Shown here piece after piece: positions 42,609 to 49,396 of a stretch of DNA of 64,000 nucleotides. The stretch lies in assembly GCA_014193115.1 (NCBI GenBank), contig BJHQ01000003.1, positions 314,768 to 378,767 of the forward strand. The letters are read 5' to 3'. Numbering within the stretch: the first letter of the stretch is position 1; each line of letters begins with the position of its first letter. The DNA comes from Planctomycetota bacterium. GTDB taxonomy: Bacteria > Planctomycetota > UBA11346. The position numbers and the translations under genes were made by a program. The notes beneath the pieces are model-generated. The model searched no databases, had not been told where the DNA came from, and saw only the letters and a list, made by a program, of their open reading frames with translations.

Positions 42609-44096
42609 TCATGCCGCCACCTGCACCGCGCGGCGGTGGTACAGGAACTCGAACAGGTTGCCTTCGTGGGGCTGGTCCCATTGGACGTGGCTGGTGGCCA
42701 TGGCGCCGAGATTGAGGCGCTGGATCAGCGGCGAAGCGAGAAGCTGCCGACGCCAAACAGGATCATCGGACAACGCGCTGACCACCAGGGTCGGGCCGAG
42801 CCGGCCGAGCATCCCGGCTTGGGGCAGTTCGACCACGGCGCAGTACGGGAAGGGATATTCCTTGCGGGCGAGCGGATGGTCGAAGGACGTGCAGCGGATC
42901 ACGGTGGGCAGCAGATAGCTGCGGCCGCGGTGGACGACCAGGCGCGGGCCGGCGCGGTAGGTTGCTGAAATATCTGCGGCGCCGGGTTCGGCCAGACCGG
43001 CGGTGATCGCCGCGTCGATCAACTCCGCGGCTGCCGCATTGGAAAAACCTGCGAGATCAGCGGCAGGGTCGTCGAGATCCCGCGGTCGCATGGACCCGAG
43101 CCGTTCGGCCAGGGCGTGGGCCAGGACGTCGGCGTGGGCATGGGTGACGATGGCTGAGGCGTTGATGCAGCTGCGCCCGCTGTTGGCGGCGACGGATTTC
43201 ACCAGCAGATCAAGGTGATCGCGCCAGCGGTCGGCGTGATCGGCGCCGATCAGCACCTTGCTGTGGCCAGGTCCGTGGATTTCGACCCGGGGATCCCGGG
43301 CATAGCGTTTGGCGACGGCGGCGTCGCCGAACAGCAGCGACCGCCCGGCGGTGCGCAGCAGGGCGTGGGAGCCCTCGTGATCGGTCGGGTAGAAACTCAG
43401 CAATTCCGCGGGGCACCCAGCGGCGAGCAGGGCCTGGATGATCCGCCACGGCGTCCACGGGTCATCGCGTCCGGGCTTGATCGCCACCGCAGTGCGCAGC
43501 GCGATGGCCGGCAGCCACAGGGCGTTCACCCCGGGCGAATTCGACGGCAGCACCACCGACAGCACCTCGGTGGTGGGATGGTAGCTCACGGGGATGCCCG
43601 CCTGCTGGCCGATCCCGTCGTCGATCACCGCCGGATCGAGGCCGCGGCTGAGGCCGGCAAGGATCTGCTCCATGTCGTCCAGGACCTTGGCGACGCGCTC
43701 CATCCCGGCGCGGATCAGGGTGCGCGGCAGTCCGCCGGTGGCCGCCACCTGGGAAAGAAAATCCTCAGGCGATTGCTGGATTCCTTCGCACAGCGGCAGC
43801 GTGGCGGAGCGGAACCGGGCGCCGGCTTCACGGCAGATCGCGATCATCCGCCGCACCGGGGGCCGCTCCGCCGCTGTTCCCCGCAGCAGGTCGCGGCGGA
43901 TCAGGCCGCTGTTCACCTGGCTGATCTCCGCTCCGTTGGCCAGGCGCAAAGCATCGACACTGCGATAGGTGACGCCGCGGCGCAGCGCTGGCAGGTGGAT
44001 CGCGTCGCTCACGGCGCAGCCTTGTGGCACGGGCGGGCCGCCCAGGACACGCGGGTCGTTCCATCGACGCCTTGGTGGCGCAACCGTTTTCCCCAC
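42609..44096 (-). CDS. LuxC-like acyl-CoA/acyl-protein reductase
   Basis: 495 aa from the ATG at 44096; a GTG at 44012 (VSDAIHLPALRRG) is a plausible shorter start. It belongs to the aldehyde-dehydrogenase-like LuxC family: VLSVVLPSNSPGVNALW (169-193 region), AVAIKPGRDDPWTPWR, and the catalytic Cys310 in NSGRSCINASA. LuxC reduces an activated acyl group to the aldehyde with NADPH. A LuxE-like adenylase gene lies six bases upstream, forming a LuxE-LuxC acid-reductase pair without any luciferase gene nearby. Confidence 0.87.
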   Translation of the reverse strand: MGKTVAPPRRRWNDPRVLGGPPVPQGCAVSDAIHLPALRRGVTYRSVDALRLANGAEISQVNSGLIRRDLLRGTAAERPPVRRMIAICREAGARFRSATLPLCEGIQQSPEDFLSQVAATGGLPRTLIRAGMERVAKVLDDMEQILAGLSRGLDPAVIDDGIGQQAGIPVSYHPTTEVLSVVLPSNSPGVNALWLPAIALRTAVAIKPGRDDPWTPWRIIQALLAAGCPAELLSFYPTDHEGSHALLRTAGRSLLFGDAAVAKRYARDPRVEIHGPGHSKVLIGADHADRWRDHLDLLVKSVAANSGRSCINASAIVTHAHADVLAHALAERLGSMRPRDLDDPAADLAGFSNAAAAELIDAAITAGLAEPGAADISATYRAGPRLVVHRGRSYLLPTVIRCTSFDHPLARKEYPFPYCAVVELPQAGMLGRLGPTLVVSALSDDPVWRRQLLASPLIQRLNLGAMATSHVQWDQPHEGNLFEFLYHRRAVQVAA

Positions 44097-44102
44097 AGCA
44101 TG

Positions 44103-45182
44103 TCAGTACACGCCTTCGATGATTTTCCCGCTCTGAGCGCCGAACGGCCGTACGTCGGCCACGCCGTCCCACGGGAATCGTGACGATGGCGGCGTGCGCC
44201 GGGCCTCGTCCCGTTCCAGCAAACGGGGCATGAAGAACTCGCGGGTCAGCGTAGTCAGCTCGACCCGGCCCCAGGCGCCGTGGTCGACGGTGCGGGCGGG
44301 ATCGGCGGGATCGACGACCCGCAGGATCGCCCGGGGCTGGGGCGCGTGATAGATGACGCTCCAGCCATTGGCGGCGGTCAATGGCAGGCTGCACGCCAGG
44401 CCCATCAACGTGTTGCCATAGGTCGGAACGAAGCGGGCGACGCCTTCGAGGACTTCCTCAGCCAGAAAGCGCACCGTCTGCGGGGTCATCGAGGTTCCAC
44501 CGCAGAATACGCCGGCGATCCCCAGGCCCGGCAGCGAGGTGCGCTCGGCCATGGCCTCAAGGATTTTCGGCGTGGTGAACAGGCAGCGGATGTTGCGGCG
44601 ATGGCGCAGGATGGTGATCGCCTGGTCGACCACGTGGTATTTGTAGGCCTCGGCCTGGGCGAAGTCGCCGGCGGCGATGCAGCGCTTCACCCAGCGCGGA
44701 TCGAGGTCGAGGAAATAGCAGCTGCCGCCGCGCAGCTGGGCAAGGTGCTCGATCGCCAGGCGCAGCCGGCGCGGGCCGGTGGGGCCAGCCATCAGCCAGT
44801 GCGAGCCCGGGGGAAATGCCGCGTCATCCAGGGTCGAGGAGAACTCGGTGTAATCGTGCAGGTGATCGGTCCAGCTCAGCCGCTGCTTGGGCATGCCGGT
44901 GGTGCCGCCGGTTTCGAAGACGAAGAATGGCCTGCCCGCATAGGCCTTCGGGATCCACACCTCGTTGGGCAGGTCGCGCAACAGGTCGTCATCAAACAGC
45001 GGGAAACGGCTGAGATCAGCGGCAGTGCGGATGTCGGTGCGCGGATCCCACCCCGCGGTGCGTGCCCAGTCCAGCCAGAACGGGCTGCCGGTCGCTGGCG
45101 AGAAATGCCAGTCCACCATCTCGCGCAGGTGCTCGTCAAGGCGGCTCGCGGCGGCCGCAACCGGATCAGGAGACGCGCTCAT
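44103..45182 (-). CDS. LuxE-like acyl-protein synthetase (AMP-forming)
   Basis: 359 aa. The adenylation P-loop is FETGGTTGMPKQ (89-100), preceded by the LuxE-like N-terminus with FPLFDDDLLRDLPNE. The size matches LuxE, which activates an acid as acyl-AMP and loads it on itself or LuxC. Segments YFLDLDPRWVKRC and FVPTYGNTLMGLA follow, the latter near the adenine site. The start overlaps the symporter stop (ATGA). Together with the LuxC-like reductase it probably reduces a carboxylic acid to an aldehyde. Confidence 0.83.
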   Translation of the reverse strand: MSASPDPVAAAASRLDEHLREMVDWHFSPATGSPFWLDWARTAGWDPRTDIRTAADLSRFPLFDDDLLRDLPNEVWIPKAYAGRPFFVFETGGTTGMPKQRLSWTDHLHDYTEFSSTLDDAAFPPGSHWLMAGPTGPRRLRLAIEHLAQLRGGSCYFLDLDPRWVKRCIAAGDFAQAEAYKYHVVDQAITILRHRRNIRCLFTTPKILEAMAERTSLPGLGIAGVFCGGTSMTPQTVRFLAEEVLEGVARFVPTYGNTLMGLACSLPLTAANGWSVIYHAPQPRAILRVVDPADPARTVDHGAWGRVELTTLTREFFMPRLLERDEARRTPPSSRFPWDGVADVRPFGAQSGKIIEGVY

Positions 45183-46777
45183 GCCGCATCTTTCGCAGGG
45201 AAATACCGGTCCAGCGTCGCTTGTGGTGGCGGCCGGGTGAGCAGCGAGACCACGACCATCAGCACGGCCGAGCCGAGCACCATCGGCATCACCGGCAGGA
45301 AGCCGTACACCGTCACCCCGCCTTTGCCGCGGAGCAGCAGATCCCCCAGGGCGGGGAAGATCGGCACGGCTTGGCCAGGCTTGAGCGCCTTCACCAGGTC
45401 AGCACTGGCCTCATGCAGCCACCACACGGCGACCATCGCCACCGCCACCCACACCACCGCCGCCCACGCGCCGGCAGCGGTGGAGCGCTTCCAATAGAGC
45501 GCCGCAAGCATCACCGGAGCCAGCGCGGCAAAGCCAGAGAATGCGAAGCGGATCGCCAGTTCAAAAATCCCTTCCTGCTTGTGCAGGGCGACTGCGATCA
45601 GCCAGCTCGCCACCGCGATGGCGATGACGAAGGCCCGGCCGGTCCACACCTGGACCCGGTCGCCGAAGCGCTTGGTCCCGCCGTAATGGGTGAAGATGTC
45701 CTGGGTGAACATCGTGGTCAGGGCCATGATCTGGCTGTCTGAGGCCATCACGCAGGCCATGATCCCTGCGCCGAGCAGACCGGCGACCCAGACCTCGGTG
45801 TACTGGGTCAGCAGGCGCGGAATCACGTCGTTGGCCTGGCCGGCATCGAGGCCGGGAAACAGCCCGGCTGCGACCACACCCAGATAGACGCAGGGCAGCC
45901 AGATTGCGGCGATGCACAGGGGATAGAGCACCACCGTGGCGCGGAAATGCGTGACCCGTTCTGCGGTCAGACACATGATCGCCATGTGCGGAAACATGAC
46001 CGCCGACAGCGGAATGAACAGGTAGCTGAAGAATTCTGGCTGGCTGATGCGTTCGCGCGAAAGCAGCACCGCCAGCTTGGGATCGCCGGACAGGCGTTCC
46101 ATCACCGCCGTGAAACCGCCGAGTTTGGCGCTGATCAGGATCACGGCGATGGCGCCGAAACCGAGGAACAGCACGACCTGGAAGGTGTTCACCCAGGCGG
46201 TGCCGCGCATGCCACCGAAGAAGACGTAGCTCATCACCACGGCGGCGACCAGGGCCGAGCCGGCCTCATAGCTGACCCACGAGGTCGTGGTGACGACGCC
46301 CTCGGCAGATGTCACCTGGTACGCGCTGAGGGTCTCCATGACCTCGCCGCCGCCCATCACGCCGATGATGATGTAGGGCACCAGCATCAGCGCAGTCAGG
46401 GCGAAGATCGCAGTACCAAGCGAGGAATTCTGCCAACGGTCGCGGAAATACTGCACCTGGGTCATGTGGCCGAAGCGCTTGCCCAGGCCCCACAGGCGGG
46501 TGCCGATGAAGAGCAGGGTGAGCGGGATGATGATCGCCGACGAGGACGCCATCAGACCGAAGACGCCGATGCCGCGCTGGTACGACATGCCCGAGCTGCC
46601 GAGGATGGCGAAGGCGGTCATGTTGGTGCCGAACAGCGAGAGCAGGAACACCCACTGGCCGAGGGCGCGGTTGGCGACGAAGAAATCCTCGCCCGAACCG
46701 CTGGATTTGCGGAAGGCGAAGATGCCGATGCCGAGGACGATGGCGAGGTAGGCGAAGACGATCAGGGCGGGGATCAC
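45179..46777 (-). CDS. Sodium:solute symporter (SSS family)
   Basis: 532 aa from the GTG at 46777, overlapping the DUF3311 stop (GTGA). About 13 transmembrane helices with the SSS fold: IVFAYLAIVLGIGIFAF, FFVANRALGQWVFLLSLFG (the GRxxxxW-like core region), MMASSSAIIIPLTLLF-type helices, and GAGIMACVMASDSQIMALTTMFTQDIF (read in segments), which is characteristic of the Na2-site helix 8. Members take up carboxylates, amino acids or sugars with sodium. Its place at the head of an acid-activating block suggests uptake of a carboxylic acid. Confidence 0.9.
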   Translation of the reverse strand: MIPALIVFAYLAIVLGIGIFAFRKSSGSGEDFFVANRALGQWVFLLSLFGTNMTAFAILGSSGMSYQRGIGVFGLMASSSAIIIPLTLLFIGTRLWGLGKRFGHMTQVQYFRDRWQNSSLGTAIFALTALMLVPYIIIGVMGGGEVMETLSAYQVTSAEGVVTTTSWVSYEAGSALVAAVVMSYVFFGGMRGTAWVNTFQVVLFLGFGAIAVILISAKLGGFTAVMERLSGDPKLAVLLSRERISQPEFFSYLFIPLSAVMFPHMAIMCLTAERVTHFRATVVLYPLCIAAIWLPCVYLGVVAAGLFPGLDAGQANDVIPRLLTQYTEVWVAGLLGAGIMACVMASDSQIMALTTMFTQDIFTHYGGTKRFGDRVQVWTGRAFVIAIAVASWLIAVALHKQEGIFELAIRFAFSGFAALAPVMLAALYWKRSTAAGAWAAVVWVAVAMVAVWWLHEASADLVKALKPGQAVPIFPALGDLLLRGKGGVTVYGFLPVMPMVLGSAVLMVVVSLLTRPPPQATLDRYFPAKDAA

Positions 46778-46980
46778 GGGTGGCGCTCCTCGTCGAGCTC
46801 CTTGGGCCACGTCGCTTTGACCAGCAGCGCCATGGTCAGCGCCGCCGCCACCGCGTAGCCGGCGTGATAGGCCAGACCGATCGGCAGCCAGCCGAAGACC
46901 AGGGTTTTATCGGTCCAGAACCAGACGTCCTGGTGCAGCGCGATGAGCACCGCGACCCAGGCGGCGAGCAGCCACTTCAT
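46774..46980 (-). CDS. DUF3311-type small membrane protein, symporter partner
   Basis: 68 aa with two transmembrane helices (WLLAAWVAVLIALHQDVWFW and GLAYHAGYAVAAALTMALLV). It has the size and position of DUF3311 proteins, which commonly precede SSS symporters. Its stop overlaps the symporter start. It is the first gene of the thirteen-gene minus-strand block; the promoter would lie in or near the repeat array upstream. Confidence 0.75.
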   Translation of the reverse strand: MKWLLAAWVAVLIALHQDVWFWTDKTLVFGWLPIGLAYHAGYAVAAALTMALLVKATWPKELDEERHP

Positions 46981-47563
46981 GTGTGATCCTTGTGGATTGG
47001 TTCCGTTGGAATCTGTCTTTGGTGGGATGGCCGCACGGAGTGCGGCGCTTGGTGCTGGGAGGCACGCCGCTGGCGCGATCGCTTGCGGATCGAAGCGGAC
47101 CAGGCAGCGCCATCCGCATGAATGCAGTCAATATCGTGGCTTTGCCACGTCGCAGACGAGCACGGCCGCACGGAGTGCGGCGCTCCGTGTGGGTCAATAT
47201 CGTGGCTTTGCCACGTCGCAGACGAGCACGGCCGCACGGAGTGCGGCGCTCCGTGTGGGTCAAAATCGTGGCTTTGCCACGTCGCAGACGAGCACGGCAG
47301 CACGGAGTGCGGCGCTCCGTGTGGGTCGATATCGTGGCTTTGCCACGTCGCAGATGAGCACGGCCGCACGGAGTGCGGCGCTCCGTGTGGGTCAATATCG
47401 TGGCTTTGCCACGTCGCAGATGGGCACGGCCGCACGGAGTGCGGCGCTCCGTGTGGGTCAAAATCGTGGCTTTGCCACGTCGCAGACGAGCACGGCCGCA
47501 CGGAGTGCGGCGCTCCGCGTGGATCCTTGGCGCCGTGGCGCCTTGGCGGTTCCACACAGGAAA
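46981..47563. other. Gene-free region upstream of the aryl block, mostly repeat array
   Basis: About 580 bases with no supported gene. The first 150 bases (46981-47130) hold a GCCGCACGGAGTGCGGCGC hairpin at 47032-47050 and an otherwise undistinguished stretch that may contain the promoter of the minus-strand block. The rest is the 66-bp tandem array listed next, and 47525-47550 carries a CGCCAAGG-type motif. Confidence 0.7.
47131..47526. repeat. 66-bp tandem repeat, six exact-length copies, two hairpins per unit
   Basis: Units begin at ATATCGTGGC-type sequence (CGTGGC at 47135, 47201, 47267, 47333, 47399 and 47465), each exactly 66 bases apart with only a few substitutions. Each unit contains CGTGGCTTTGCCACG (6-bp stem, 3-base loop) and GCCGCACGGAGTGCGGC (7-bp stem, 3-base loop), then GCTCCGTGTGGGTC. 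It separates the aryl block from the convergent-side PQQ genes. Confidence 0.93.
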
Positions 47564-49396
47564 TCACTTGGCGCCCACCGCAAACAAGTGCGTCTGGCAG
47601 GCAATATACAAGATTCCGTTGGCCCACACCGGGGTGGAATAGATCGGGGAGGGCAGGGCGATGGTGGACAGGATCTGCTTTTTCCGGCCGGCGGCGAACA
47701 CCGTGAGGTTGCCGCTTTCGTCGCCGATGAAGACCTTGCCGTCGGCGGCGTAGGCCGAGCCCCAGACGTGGGCCTTCAGATCGTGGGTCCACTGCTCGGC
47801 GCCGGTGACGGCGTCGATGCAGAAAAAGCCGCCGGAAAAATCAGCGATGTAGAGCAGTCCATCGGCGATCGCCACGGTGCTGATGCTGCGCGCGATCTTG
47901 TCATAGGACCAGACTTTGGCGGTGGCGGTGACGTCTCCGGTCTTGCCCGCGTCGATGCAGTGCAGCAGGCCGACGCCTTCGCCGTGCTCGGGATCCTGAC
48001 CGACCGCGACATAGATCTTCCCGTCGTGCAGCACCGGGGTGGCGATGATCTCGCTGTACGCATCGGCGGCGGGATATTTCAGTTTCTTGCCGTTCTTCAC
48101 CTTGCGTTCCGGCGGATTGCAGTCGTACCACCAGACTTTTTTCAGCCAGGCGGTGCCGTCCACGGTCTGGGGGATGGGATCGAAGGCATAGCAGATCCCA
48201 TCGCCGCCGCCAAAGAACAGCAGGTCTTTTCCGCCGACCTTGGCCAGCGACGGCGACGACCAATTGCCGTGGAAAAGGTGCGGGCCGATGCCGGCATCGT
48301 CTTCGCCGCGCAACGTTCCGGTGCGCTTGTCGAGGGCTATCAGGCTTGGGCTCTTGGGCGATGGGATATTGACGTGGGTCCAGTCCTGACCGTTGCTGGT
48401 GCCGGCGTAAAGCAAGTCGCCGGCCACCAGCACCGAGCAGTTGGCGGCGTTGTGCGGGAACACGCCGAGCTCGTCCATCATGTCGTAGCGCCAGATGATG
48501 TCGGCATCGAGCGGGCCGGCTTCGACCGGCGGTTTCTCGGTGCTGGTCAGGTATTTCGCTCCACCCAGATGGCGGGCCTCATCCTGCCAGCCCTGGTTGC
48601 CGTCGGCCATGCCGTTGACGTCGAGGCACAGCACCTCGCAGCGGTTGGTGACGACATAGACCCGGTCGCCGTCCACCGTCGGCGCGGCGGTGATGCCGAG
48701 GTATTCCCAGTCATTCACCTTGCCGCTTTCCAGTTTTGGCACCACCAGCTGCCAGCGCAGGGCGCCGGTAGCCTCGTCGAGGCAGAGCAGCACGCCGCGA
48801 TCGCCCTGGTGGCGCTTATCCCGAGGCGATTCGTTGTTGGTCCCGACATAGACCCGGCCACCGGCGATGACCGGATTGCCGTAGGTCTGGGAGCCGAGCT
48901 TGGCCACCCACTTCACGCCCGTGGTGGTGGCGAGGTCGATGTCTTCCGATCCCTTGATCGCCTGGCCCGGACCAAAAGTCGCCGGTATGCCTTTGGCCGT
49001 GGGATTGGCCATGTTGCGCTGGTGCGTCGTTCCCCACTGCGGGGAATCGTCGGCCGCGAAGACGGCAGCGCCCAACGCCAACCACAGGATGGAGACAACG
49101 CTCTTGTTGCGATGAAATGCGAATGGAAGAGGTCGTCCCGTAGGGACGGCCCGATACCAGCCCGGGGCTTCAGCCCCGGGAAGGTCGTGATTGATGCATA
49201 AGCCCCGTAGGGGCGACTGAGCCGGGTTCGCCGAGCCTCCGTGCTCAGCCGTCCCGACGGGACTCGACTCTCTCTTCCATGATTCCCCGGGGCTGAAGCC
49301 CCGGGCTCGGCTCGTTGCGTCCCTACGGGACGCCTGAGTGCACCTGGTTTCATCCTGGAGCCGACAAAAGACGGAGGTCATGGAAACGATATTCAT
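47564..49396 (-). CDS. PQQ-type beta-propeller protein with repeat-derived N-terminus
   Basis: 610 aa from the ATG at 49396, which overlaps the stop of the upstream propeller gene (ATGA). The conserved protein begins near residue 94: a hydrophobic core (ILWLALGAAVFA), then DDSPQWGTTHQRNMA and many blades (LCLDEATGALRWQLVV, IDAVTGAEQWTHDL). The first 90 residues are encoded by a cluster of palindromes (CCCGGGGC and GTCCCGTAGGGAC types), so the signal-peptide region has been displaced or rebuilt by repeat insertion. No better start codon is visible before the hydrophobic core. Likely secreted; function unknown. Confidence 0.8.
   Translation of the reverse strand: MNIVSMTSVFCRLQDETRCTQASRRDATSRARGFSPGESWKRESSPVGTAEHGGSANPAQSPLRGLCINHDLPGAEAPGWYRAVPTGRPLPFAFHRNKSVVSILWLALGAAVFAADDSPQWGTTHQRNMANPTAKGIPATFGPGQAIKGSEDIDLATTTGVKWVAKLGSQTYGNPVIAGGRVYVGTNNESPRDKRHQGDRGVLLCLDEATGALRWQLVVPKLESGKVNDWEYLGITAAPTVDGDRVYVVTNRCEVLCLDVNGMADGNQGWQDEARHLGGAKYLTSTEKPPVEAGPLDADIIWRYDMMDELGVFPHNAANCSVLVAGDLLYAGTSNGQDWTHVNIPSPKSPSLIALDKRTGTLRGEDDAGIGPHLFHGNWSSPSLAKVGGKDLLFFGGGDGICYAFDPIPQTVDGTAWLKKVWWYDCNPPERKVKNGKKLKYPAADAYSEIIATPVLHDGKIYVAVGQDPEHGEGVGLLHCIDAGKTGDVTATAKVWSYDKIARSISTVAIADGLLYIADFSGGFFCIDAVTGAEQWTHDLKAHVWGSAYAADGKVFIGDESGNLTVFAAGRKKQILSTIALPSPIYSTPVWANGILYIACQTHLFAVGAK
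49131..49335. repeat. Palindromic repeat cluster of CCCGGGGCTTCAGCCCCGGG and GTCCCGTAGGGAC types
   Basis: Perfect palindromes at 49161-49180 (CCCGGGGCTTCAGCCCCGGG) and 49285-49304 (the same in the other orientation). Between and around them are GTCCCGTAGGGAC-type hairpins (49135-49148, 49203-49215, 49318-49333) and a GTCCCGACGGGAC variant near 49250. The cluster is inside the open frame of the propeller gene. Confidence 0.88.

Noticed and set aside
40941..42968. 675-codon open frame across the repeat array and alcohol dehydrogenase gene
   Set aside because: Antisense to genes with intact catalytic motifs, and open only because the hairpin repeats lack stop codons.
47131..47526. CRISPR array
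   Set aside because: The 66-bp units are nearly identical along their whole length, so there are no unique spacers, and no cas gene is near.
46943..49201. 752-codon open frame covering the 66-bp array
   Set aside because: The array length is a multiple of three and stop-free in several frames; the rest is antisense to a propeller gene.
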